A stretch of 64,000 bases of DNA from Rugamonas sp045984285 (GTDB lineage: Bacteria; Pseudomonadota; Gammaproteobacteria; Burkholderiales; Burkholderiaceae_D), in contig NZ_JBJQIK030000012.1 in assembly GCF_045984285.3 (NCBI RefSeq), positions 78,401 through 142,400 of the forward strand. The letters run 5' to 3'. The notes under the pieces were generated by a model. The model ran no database searches, had not been told where the DNA came from, and worked only from the letters and a program-made list of their open reading frames with translations. Positions 26,699-34,098 of the stretch are shown here, piece after piece. The stretch's first letter is position 1, and every line of letters begins with the position of its first letter. Position numbers and translations under genes: made by a program.

Positions 26699-29485
26699 AT
26701 GATTGAGAAAATGATGGCACGCTCCATCCGCCTGGTATGCGCAGGCGGCGTGGCGGCTGGCATGGGCCTGGCCGCTACCGCTGCCATGGCGCAGGATGCC
26801 AATATCCAACGCGTGGAGATTACCGGTTCCAGCATCAAGCGTGCGACGGCGGAAACCGCGTCGCCCGTGACCGTGATCGGCCGCGACGAACTGCTGCGCT
26901 CCGGCAAGGGCACGGTTGCCGAATATCTGCAAACCCTGACCGTGGACGGCGCGGGCTCCCTGCCGACCGGCTTCGGTAACGGCTTTGCGGCCGGCTCCAC
27001 CGCGATCTCGCTGCGTGGCCTGGGCGCGACCTCTACCCTGGTGCTGCTGAATGGCCGCCGCATGGCGCCTTTCGCCCGCGCTGACGACGGCCAGAAGAGC
27101 TTCACCGACCTGTCGACCGTGCCAATGCAGATCGTCGAGCGCATCGAGATCCTGAAGGACGGCGCCTCCTCGACCTACGGTGCCGATGCGATCGCCGGCG
27201 TGGTCAACATCATCCTGCGCAAGGACTTCACCGGCCTCACCGTGCGCGGCGATACCGGCTGGTCGCGCTATGACGACGGCAAGCAGAACAAGGCTTCGAT
27301 CACCTACGGCCAGGGCGACCTGGAGAACGACAAGTACAACTGGGTGGTCAATGCCGAGTACTTCCAGTCCGACAGCCTGAAGAACAAGGACCGCGCCGGC
27401 CGCGGCGCCATCGGTTCCGGCGACCTGCGTCCTTACGGCTTTGCTGTAGGCACCCAGTTCGCACAGGGCTATATCCTGGGCAACAACAACGTCAGCCCAT
27501 CGCTTACCGGCCTGATCCGTAATCCAGTGACCCTGGACTACGTCAGCCTGCCAGGCTGCTCGACCCTGAGCGAGACGAAGAACCAGACCGGCGCCAACGG
27601 CGGCTGCCTGAGCTACGCCGACCAGTGGCGTGATATGCAGCCCGAGATCGAGTCGCTGAACCTGTACACCCGCGGCACCTGGCAAGTCAACGATGACATG
27701 CAAGCCTACGCGGAAGCCGGCTTCTCGAAGCGCGACACCTCGTTCATGATGACCCCGGCAAGCCTGACCCCGACCGTGGCCTTCCCGCGCAACGCGCAGT
27801 CGCCACTGGGCTTCATCAACTACGGCAACCTGAACCTGATGGCCGCCAGCCACCCGCAGAACCCGTTCGGCGCACCGGCGCGTATCCGCTACCTGGCGGG
27901 CGACGTCGGTCCTAGCACGCGTTCCGCGAACAATGAGTTCTCGCGCTTCGTGGTGGGCGTCAAAGGTTCGGCCATGGGCTGGGATTACGATGCAGGCGTG
28001 ACGTACTCCAAGTCCAAGCTGCACCTGGACTACAGCAACATGATCAACATGAAAGTCATGCAGGCTGCCCTGAGCGACCCGACGTCGAAGTACTTCCCGT
28101 ACTACATCGGCGCGGAAGCCAGCAAGAACCCGGCTTCGCTGTACGCGGCCATGGTGACCAATGCGACGTCCGACTCGACCACCGAACTGAAAGTGGTGGA
28201 CGTGAAGGCTTCGCGTGAGCTGTTCGCTCTGCCGGGCGGCAACATGGGCCTGGCAATCGGCGCCGAGCACCGCCAGGAGAAAGTGGACAATCCATCGCTG
28301 TCGGGCTCCATCGACGGTTCGATCAACTCCAACTACGTGGCCGCATTCGGCGACAGCAAAGTCTCCGCAGTCTACGCCGAGATCCTGGCGCCAGTCGTGA
28401 AGAATGTTGAACTGTCCGCTGCCGTTCGTTACGACAAATACGACAACTTCAACTCGACCACCCCGAAAGCCGGCATCAAGTGGACCCCGCTGAAGAGCTT
28501 TGCTCTGCGCGGCACCTACACCGAAGGCTTCCGTGCACCTGGCGCAGCTGAAGGCAGCTCCGCATCGCAATCGACCGGCAACTCCTCCGTGCAGGATCCG
28601 ATCCGTTGCCCAGGCGGCAAACCTGCTGCCGGCGGCGCAACCCAGACCGACTGCTCGATCAGCATCTCCGCTGTGAAGGTCGGCGACGCCAGCCTGCAAC
28701 CGGAAACGTCCAAGGGCTACACCCTGGGCATGGTGTGGGATCCGTTCGAAGGCACCAGCCTGGCGCTGGACGGCTGGAAGATCAAGCGCAGCAACGAGAT
28801 CAACCCGCTGCCATACGCACAGGCCGCTGCCCTGCCAACCGCACTGCGTAACGACAACAACCTGGTTGTAAACGGCGTGGTGATCCCGAACTCGGGCACC
28901 CTGATCATGAGCCAGGCTCCGTACCGCAACTCGAGCTTCACCGAAGTCAGCGGTGTTGACCTGGACATCAAGCAGCGCCTGCGTCTGGGCGCCTATGGCC
29001 GTGCAACCCTGGGCCTGATGATCACCCACGTCGCTTCCTGGGCCCGCCACGAAGACGCAACCCATGTGTACCAGTACGCTGGCACCCATGGCAACTGCGA
29101 TACTTCGAACTGCGCAGGCACGCCGAAGAACAAGATCAACGCGACCGCCTCCTGGGATATCGGCGCGTGGAATCTGGGCGCGAACGTGAACTACCGCGAT
29201 TCGATGAAGAACATCAACTGGGAAGGCCAGCCTTGCGCTTCCAAGCTGGCCAACGGCGCCAACGGCACCAAGGACTGCATGATCGCATCGTTCACCACCC
29301 TGGACATGTCCGCACGCTGGAACTTCAGCAAGCAGCTGACCCTGACCGCGTCGATCACCAACGTGACCGACAAGGTTGCTCCGCTGGATCCGCTGACCTA
29401 CGGCGGCCTGAGCTACAACCCGATGGATGCTTCCGGCGCAATTGGCCGTTACTTCAAACTGGGTGCTAGCTACAAGTTCTTCTAA
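26699..29485 (+). CDS. TonB-dependent receptor (first of three paralogues)
   Basis: A 928-residue outer-membrane receptor. Its signal peptide ends near AAMAQ, followed directly by the short motif QRVEITGSSIKR and the plug (TASPVTVIGRDELLRSG, TAISLRGLGATSTLVLLNGRR, IVERIEILKDGASSTYGADAIAGVVNIIL). The barrel ends YFKLGASYKFF with a proper terminal Phe. Conserved barrel blocks are ALRGTYTEGFRAPGAAE, SLQPETSKGYTLGMVWDP and PLDPLTYGGLSYNPMDASGAIGRYF. The last block is shared almost word for word with the receptor at 34099-36978. Uptake of peptides together with the divergent ABC importer is plausible but unproven. Confidence 0.93.
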   Translation: MIEKMMARSIRLVCAGGVAAGMGLAATAAMAQDANIQRVEITGSSIKRATAETASPVTVIGRDELLRSGKGTVAEYLQTLTVDGAGSLPTGFGNGFAAGSTAISLRGLGATSTLVLLNGRRMAPFARADDGQKSFTDLSTVPMQIVERIEILKDGASSTYGADAIAGVVNIILRKDFTGLTVRGDTGWSRYDDGKQNKASITYGQGDLENDKYNWVVNAEYFQSDSLKNKDRAGRGAIGSGDLRPYGFAVGTQFAQGYILGNNNVSPSLTGLIRNPVTLDYVSLPGCSTLSETKNQTGANGGCLSYADQWRDMQPEIESLNLYTRGTWQVNDDMQAYAEAGFSKRDTSFMMTPASLTPTVAFPRNAQSPLGFINYGNLNLMAASHPQNPFGAPARIRYLAGDVGPSTRSANNEFSRFVVGVKGSAMGWDYDAGVTYSKSKLHLDYSNMINMKVMQAALSDPTSKYFPYYIGAEASKNPASLYAAMVTNATSDSTTELKVVDVKASRELFALPGGNMGLAIGAEHRQEKVDNPSLSGSIDGSINSNYVAAFGDSKVSAVYAEILAPVVKNVELSAAVRYDKYDNFNSTTPKAGIKWTPLKSFALRGTYTEGFRAPGAAEGSSASQSTGNSSVQDPIRCPGGKPAAGGATQTDCSISISAVKVGDASLQPETSKGYTLGMVWDPFEGTSLALDGWKIKRSNEINPLPYAQAAALPTALRNDNNLVVNGVVIPNSGTLIMSQAPYRNSSFTEVSGVDLDIKQRLRLGAYGRATLGLMITHVASWARHEDATHVYQYAGTHGNCDTSNCAGTPKNKINATASWDIGAWNLGANVNYRDSMKNINWEGQPCASKLANGANGTKDCMIASFTTLDMSARWNFSKQLTLTASITNVTDKVAPLDPLTYGGLSYNPMDASGAIGRYFKLGASYKFF

Positions 29486-29859
29486 GCTGTTAATAAAGCA
29501 ATTGCGACTCAGCGGCCCTTCGGGGCCGCTTTTTTATTGCCCGGCTGCGCAATGCAGGGCCCTTTTCGGGCCGAACTGTCGCATAAAAATCACAGTTGCA
29601 CCGAAATTTCTTGCATTTATTCTGATTTTTCCAGCGAAACACGTTAGCGACAGTTGGGCAGCTTTTAGCATCAACTTGACGTTTTTTAATAATTCATTAG
29701 TAAATAATGCGTTGTATTTTTACGAAATTTGCATGATTTTTCTTGCAATTGATTAAAAATCGTGCATTGACACCTTCCCAAGCCAGGTGGTCTGATAGCG
29801 CCCGGTCGAGAAAAAGCCTCGCCCACTTCCGCATAATAACTTGGTATTGGAACAACAAA
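29486..29859. other. Intergenic region between two TonB receptor genes
   Basis: The stretch starts with the terminator of the upstream gene. It then becomes distinctly AT-rich (29580-29760), as is common for a promoter zone. TTGACG near 29677 is a candidate -35, but its -10 partner is ambiguous. No gene is visible, and the open frame extending the next receptor upstream to 29743 has no leader-like features. Confidence 0.5.
29511..29536 (+). terminator. Rho-independent terminator after the first TonB receptor
   Basis: The stem AGCGGCCC/GGGCCGCT with a TTCG tetraloop is followed by a T run. It lies 25 nt after the receptor stop codon. Confidence 0.92.
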
Positions 29860-32646
29860 ATGATGCAAGAAACCGTCATCTCGCGCGCCGTGCGCGTGAT
29901 GTGCGCTGGCGGCCTGGCCGTCGGCATGCAAGCCGCGTTCGCGCAAAGCGCGCCTGAAGCGCCGATCCAGCGCGTGGAGATCACCGGCTCGTCCCTGAAA
30001 CGTGTCGATTCCGAGACTGCGCTGCCGGTGCAGACCATCAGCAAGGCCGACATCGCCAAGATCGGCGCCACCAGCACGCAGGAACTGCTGGGCACCATCT
30101 CCGCCCTGTCCACCGCCGGCGCCACCAACAACTCCACCGGCGCAGGCTCTTCGACCTATGGCCTGTCCTCCATCTCGCTGCGCGGCCTGGGCGGCGAACG
30201 CACCCTGGTGCTGGTGAACGGACGCCGCCTGGCGGCCTTCGCCGGCGGCGGCGGCGCCACCGTCAACGTCAACGTGATTCCGCTGGCCGCCATCGAGCGC
30301 GTGGAAGTGCTGAAAGACGGCGCCTCCGGCGTCTACGGCTCGGATGCCGTGGCCGGCGTGGTCAACTTCATCCTGTCCAAGTCCTTCCAGGGCATCGAAG
30401 TGCAGGCCGGCGGCGGCGTGCCGACCCATTCGGGCGGCGGCCAGAACCAGAAATACTCCGTGACCGCAGGCTTCGGCGACCTCGATACCGACCGCTACTC
30501 GATCGTGCTGTCCGCCTCCGCCGAGCGCGAACGCGCGCTGTTCGCGTCCGAGCGCGGCTTCGCCGCCACCGGCAACAAGCCGCCTTACTACACCTCGGGC
30601 GCCACCGGCCAGGGCAATATCGAAGGCGCCGTGGTGCCGGGCACCAACCCGCTGCAGACCGTGGGCACCTTCAACCCGACCTCGCCGCTGTACGGCAATC
30701 CGCTGGCCGCTGCCGGCAACTGCAGCCAGATCCAGATGGTCGCCGGCGAGAGCAAGACTTCGCTGGGCGCGCCGGTCTGCGTGTTCGACAGCGCCGCCTT
30801 CGTGGGCCTGACGCCGAAGCGCGAGCTGAACAACTTCACCGCCAACGGCACCTTCAAGATCAACGACCAGCATGAGCTGTTCGCCGATGTGCTGTATTCC
30901 GAGTCCACCGTGACCCAGAGCTTCCAGGGCAGCCCGGTACGCGCCAGCTTCCTGGAAACCGATGCGGAATTCGGCAAACAGGGCGTGACCCCGGCCCTGC
31001 TGCTCTACCCGAGCAACCCGGCCTACCAGAACATCGCCGTGCCTTACCTGCAGTCCATGGGCTTCAACAGCCTGATCGGCCAGCCCCTCTCCATCACCAG
31101 CCGCGTCTTCGACTACGGCAACCGCGTGAGCGAAGACAAGGCCAAGCAGTCGCGCGTGGTGCTGGGCGCCAAGGGCGTGGTGGCAGGCCAGGACTATGAA
31201 GTGGCCCTGACCCACAACCAGAGCAAGATCGACGGCACCGTGCCGGGCGGCTACTTCTCGCAGGTGGCCTACGCACGCATCATCAACGATTCGTCCAACA
31301 ACTGGAACCCGTGGGCGGCAGGCGGCGTGCAGACCGGCGCCCTGGCGGAGAAGCTGAAGGCGGCCCAGTACACCGGCGGCACCCTGGCCGGCAAGTCCAC
31401 CAGCACCTCCTTCGACGGCAAGATCACCGGCGAACTGCCGCAGATCGCCGGCATCACCGCGCAGTACGCGGCGGGCCTGCAGTCGCGCATCGAGAAGCTG
31501 GAAACCAATCCTTCGCCGGCGCTGGAAGCGGGCGATATCGCCGGCCTGGGCGGCAGCGTGCCGCCGGTGGACCGCGAGCGCAAGATCAACTCGGCCTTTG
31601 CGGAAACCAATGTGCCGCTGCTGAAGAACCTGGATATCGGCGCCGCCGTGCGTTACGACCACTACGACGACGTGGGCCCGTCCACCAACTACAAGGCCAA
31701 TGTGCGCTGGCAGCCTGTGAAGCAGGTGCTGCTGCGCGCTTCCGCCGGTTCCGGCTTCCGCGCGCCGACGCTGACCGACCTGTGGCAGCCGCAGACGCTG
31801 GCCTCGTCCGAGACCTTCAACGATCCGAAGACCAACCAGACCCAGATCCAGGTCAACGCCCTGTCCGGCGGCAATCCGGACCTGAAGCCGGAGGAGTCGC
31901 GCCAGAAGTCGGTAGGCCTGGTGCTGGTGCCGTTCAATAACTTCACCGTGGGCATCGACTGGTTCAAGATCAATGTCTCGAACATCCTGTCGACGCCGTC
32001 GGCCCAGGAAGTGGTGTCGCGCTTCCGCGCCGGCGATCCTTCCTACGCCAATATGGTGACGCTGAACCCGGCCGGCGAAATCGCTTCGATCAAAACCCTG
32101 CTGACGAACAGCGGCGACGCCATCGTCAAGGGCTTCGATGTGTTCGCGAACTACCGCCAGAACACGGCCTACGGCCGCTTCGACGTGAACCTGAACGGCA
32201 CCTACATGGACCAGTTCGACCAGACCAGCCCTGGCGGCGATATGTCGCATAAGGTCGGCACGCTGGTGGATGCCGCCGGCAACCCGGTGCTGGGCGCGCA
32301 GAACGGCGGCGTGGTACTGCGCTGGAAGCACACCCTGTCCACCAACTGGAGCAAGGACAAGTGGACCGCGACGGTGATCCAGAACTACAGCTCGCGCTAC
32401 GAGACCGGCCACCGCTTCGTGGATGACGAACGCAACTTCGTCGGCGCCCAGGCGACCTATGACCTGAACGTAAGCTACAAGCCGATCAAGCCGCTGACCC
32501 TGAGCGCAGGCGTACGCAACCTGTTCGACAAGCAGCCAAGCACCTTCGTGCCGGTGTCCAACCAGTTCCAGTCTGGCTACGACATCAACCAGTACGATCC
32601 GCGCGGCCGCTTCCTGTACGTGAACGCCAGCTACCGCTTCATGTAA
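29860..32646 (+). CDS. TonB-dependent receptor (second of three paralogues)
   Basis: A 928-residue receptor starting MMQETVISRAV, with a signal peptide cleaved near QAAFAQ. The same QRVEITGSSLKR motif leads into the plug (TALPVQTISKADI, SSISLRGLGGERTLVLVNGRR, AIERVEVLKDGASGVYGSDAVAGVVNFIL). The barrel has LLRASAGSGFRAPTLTDLW and GGNPDLKPEESRQKSVGLV. It ends RFLYVNASYRFM, with Met replacing the usual terminal Phe. It is more divergent than the other two: the PLDPLTYG block near the C-terminus is replaced by PVSNQFQSGYDINQYDPRGRF. The upstream extension of the frame is not used. Confidence 0.92.
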   Translation: MMQETVISRAVRVMCAGGLAVGMQAAFAQSAPEAPIQRVEITGSSLKRVDSETALPVQTISKADIAKIGATSTQELLGTISALSTAGATNNSTGAGSSTYGLSSISLRGLGGERTLVLVNGRRLAAFAGGGGATVNVNVIPLAAIERVEVLKDGASGVYGSDAVAGVVNFILSKSFQGIEVQAGGGVPTHSGGGQNQKYSVTAGFGDLDTDRYSIVLSASAERERALFASERGFAATGNKPPYYTSGATGQGNIEGAVVPGTNPLQTVGTFNPTSPLYGNPLAAAGNCSQIQMVAGESKTSLGAPVCVFDSAAFVGLTPKRELNNFTANGTFKINDQHELFADVLYSESTVTQSFQGSPVRASFLETDAEFGKQGVTPALLLYPSNPAYQNIAVPYLQSMGFNSLIGQPLSITSRVFDYGNRVSEDKAKQSRVVLGAKGVVAGQDYEVALTHNQSKIDGTVPGGYFSQVAYARIINDSSNNWNPWAAGGVQTGALAEKLKAAQYTGGTLAGKSTSTSFDGKITGELPQIAGITAQYAAGLQSRIEKLETNPSPALEAGDIAGLGGSVPPVDRERKINSAFAETNVPLLKNLDIGAAVRYDHYDDVGPSTNYKANVRWQPVKQVLLRASAGSGFRAPTLTDLWQPQTLASSETFNDPKTNQTQIQVNALSGGNPDLKPEESRQKSVGLVLVPFNNFTVGIDWFKINVSNILSTPSAQEVVSRFRAGDPSYANMVTLNPAGEIASIKTLLTNSGDAIVKGFDVFANYRQNTAYGRFDVNLNGTYMDQFDQTSPGGDMSHKVGTLVDAAGNPVLGAQNGGVVLRWKHTLSTNWSKDKWTATVIQNYSSRYETGHRFVDDERNFVGAQATYDLNVSYKPIKPLTLSAGVRNLFDKQPSTFVPVSNQFQSGYDINQYDPRGRFLYVNASYRFM

Positions 32647-32663
32647 TCTGGCTCGCAGAAATG

Positions 32664-32693
32664 AAAATGCCCGGCGCTGCCGGGCATTTTTTT
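32664..32693. terminator. Bidirectional terminator between TonB receptor and aroG
   Basis: AATGCCCGGC and GCCGGGCATT form a 10-bp stem with a 3-nt loop and a T7 run on the plus strand. On the minus strand it has a shorter T run. It lies between two convergent stop codons and probably serves both genes. Confidence 0.88.
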
Positions 32694-33750
32694 ATTCACC
32701 TTTCAGGCGGCGCTGGCGCACCGCTTCGGCCAGGCCTTCCAGCACCTGCACGCTGCTGTCCCAGTCGATGCAGCCGTCGGTAACAGACTGGCCATAGGTG
32801 AGTTCCTTGCCGGGCACCAGGTCCTGGCGGCCCGCAACGAGGTGGGACTCCACCATTACGCCCACGATGCGCGTGTCGCCGCCAGCGATCTGGCCGGCGA
32901 TGTCGGCACACACCGGCACCTGGTTCTCCGGCTTCTTCGAGCTGTTGGCGTGCGAGGCGTCGATCATCAGGCGCGCGGCCAGGCCGTAGCCCGCGATCGC
33001 CTTGCAGGCCTCTTCCACGCTGGCCGCATCGTAGTTCGGCGTCTTGCCGCCGCGCAGGATGATGTGGCAGTCCTCATTGCCGTTAGTGGACACGATGGCC
33101 GAGTGGCCGCCCTTGGTCACGGACAGGAAATGGTGCGGCTGGGAAGCGGCCTTGATAGCCTCCACCGCGATCTTCGTATTGCCGTCGGTGCCGTTCTTGA
33201 AACCGACCGGGCAGGACAGGCCGGAAGCCAGCTCGCGGTGCACTTGCGATTCCGTGGTGCGCGCGCCGATGGCGCCCCAGGAGATCAGGTCCGCGATGTA
33301 CTGCGGGCTGATCACGTCGAGGAACTCGGTGCCGGCCGGCAGGCCCAGTTCGTTGATGTCGCGCAGCAGCTCACGCGCCATGCGCAGGCCGTCGTTGATG
33401 CGGAAGCTGTTGTCCATATACGGGTCGTTGATCATGCCCTTCCAGCCCACCGTGGTCCGCGGCTTCTCGAAATAGACCCGCATCACGATTTCCAGGTCGC
33501 CCTTCAGGCGCTGGCGCAGCTGCACCAGGCGCTTCGCATACTCCATTGCCGCTTTCGGGTCGTGGATCGAGCAGGGGCCGATCACCACCATCAGGCGGTC
33601 ATCCTGGCCGTGCAGGATGCGGTGCAGGGCGATGCGCGCATCGGCCGCGGTCTGCGAGGCCGCGTCGGTGCAGGGGAACTCGCGGATCAGGTGCGAGGGC
33701 GGGGTCAGTTCCTTCATCTCGCGGATGCGCAAGTCGTCGGTGCGTTGCAT
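32692..33750 (-). CDS. aroG: 3-deoxy-7-phosphoheptulonate (DAHP) synthase, class I
   Basis: First enzyme of the shikimate pathway: phosphoenolpyruvate plus erythrose-4-phosphate gives DAHP, committing carbon to Phe, Tyr and Trp. It has 352 residues, the normal length for AroF/G/H. Signatures are VVIGPCSIHDPKAAMEYA (58 on), MRVYFEKPRTTVGWKG, PAGTEFLDVISPQYIADLISWGAIGARTTESQVHRELASGL and MIDASHANSSKKPENQ. Two ATGs lie 6 nt apart. AGGAG is one base from the first but seven from the second (33750), which I take. Which amino acid inhibits it cannot be told here. Expression is probably set by the leader at 33777-33951. Confidence 0.96.
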   Translation of the reverse strand: MQRTDDLRIREMKELTPPSHLIREFPCTDAASQTAADARIALHRILHGQDDRLMVVIGPCSIHDPKAAMEYAKRLVQLRQRLKGDLEIVMRVYFEKPRTTVGWKGMINDPYMDNSFRINDGLRMARELLRDINELGLPAGTEFLDVISPQYIADLISWGAIGARTTESQVHRELASGLSCPVGFKNGTDGNTKIAVEAIKAASQPHHFLSVTKGGHSAIVSTNGNEDCHIILRGGKTPNYDAASVEEACKAIAGYGLAARLMIDASHANSSKKPENQVPVCADIAGQIAGGDTRIVGVMVESHLVAGRQDLVPGKELTYGQSVTDGCIDWDSSVQVLEGLAEAVRQRRLKGE

Positions 33751-33776
33751 GGTCATTCTCCTGAAAATGTCGGGGT

Positions 33777-33803
33777 AAAAAAAAACCGCCATCGCTGGCG
33801 GTC
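33777..33803 (-). terminator. Attenuator (intrinsic terminator) in the aroG leader
   Basis: On the minus strand ACCGCCA, the loop GCGA and TGGCGGT form a 7-bp GC-rich stem followed by eight T. It lies after the aromatic leader peptide and 27 nt before the aroG start, where a classical attenuator would be. The 5' arm ACCGCC can also pair with GGCGGT at 33858-33863 inside the end of the leader peptide frame, a candidate antiterminator. Confidence 0.85.
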
Positions 33804-33850
33804 TTTTGGTATTTGCTGGGACTCGTTTTGCTGCTTACGTGAACCGGCCG

Positions 33851-33919
33851 CTACTCCACCGCCTGAGGGCTGGAAAGCCAAAAATAAAAGTAGCCGGTAA
33901 AGAAAACGAAGCGGTGCAT
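33851..33919 (-). CDS. Aromatic-rich leader peptide of aroG (22 codons)
   Basis: A short frame, too small for usual gene calling. It begins MHRFVFFTGYFYFW and continues LSSPQAVE before TAG. Eight of 22 residues are aromatic (five Phe, two Tyr, one Trp), and seven of these fall within residues 6-14. AGGGA lies about 8 nt upstream of its ATG, and a promoter about 27 nt upstream. Codons 8-9 (ACCGGC, 33893-33898) can pair with GCCGGT at 33843-33848. The frame end contains GGCGGT, which can pair with the 5' arm of the terminator. Stalling on uncharged Phe, Tyr or Trp tRNA would therefore favour readthrough into aroG. This is attenuation by analogy with pheA, trp and pheST leaders; the mechanism is inferred from sequence only. 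Confidence 0.82.
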   Translation of the reverse strand: MHRFVFFTGYFYFWLSSPQAVE

Positions 33920-33945
33920 GGAACTTTTCCCTATGTGTTGGGGTC

Positions 33946-33975
33946 ACTATAACAACAAGCCGCCACCTTTGGCAA
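33946..33975 (-). promoter_or_regulatory. Predicted sigma-70 promoter of the aroG leader
   Basis: On the minus strand, the -35 TTGCCA (33970-33975) and -10 TATAGT (33946-33951) are separated by 18 bp. The expected start of transcription is about 20 nt upstream of the leader peptide ATG. Confidence 0.7.
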
Positions 33976-34098
33976 GCGTATTGTCCGGCGGAATTGTGTA
34001 GCGCACAAACCACTCAGCAGATACTTGCATATCAAAATTGACATATAACTCGCACTCCTCAAGAAAAAACCAACCCACTCATTTTCTGGAGATATGTA

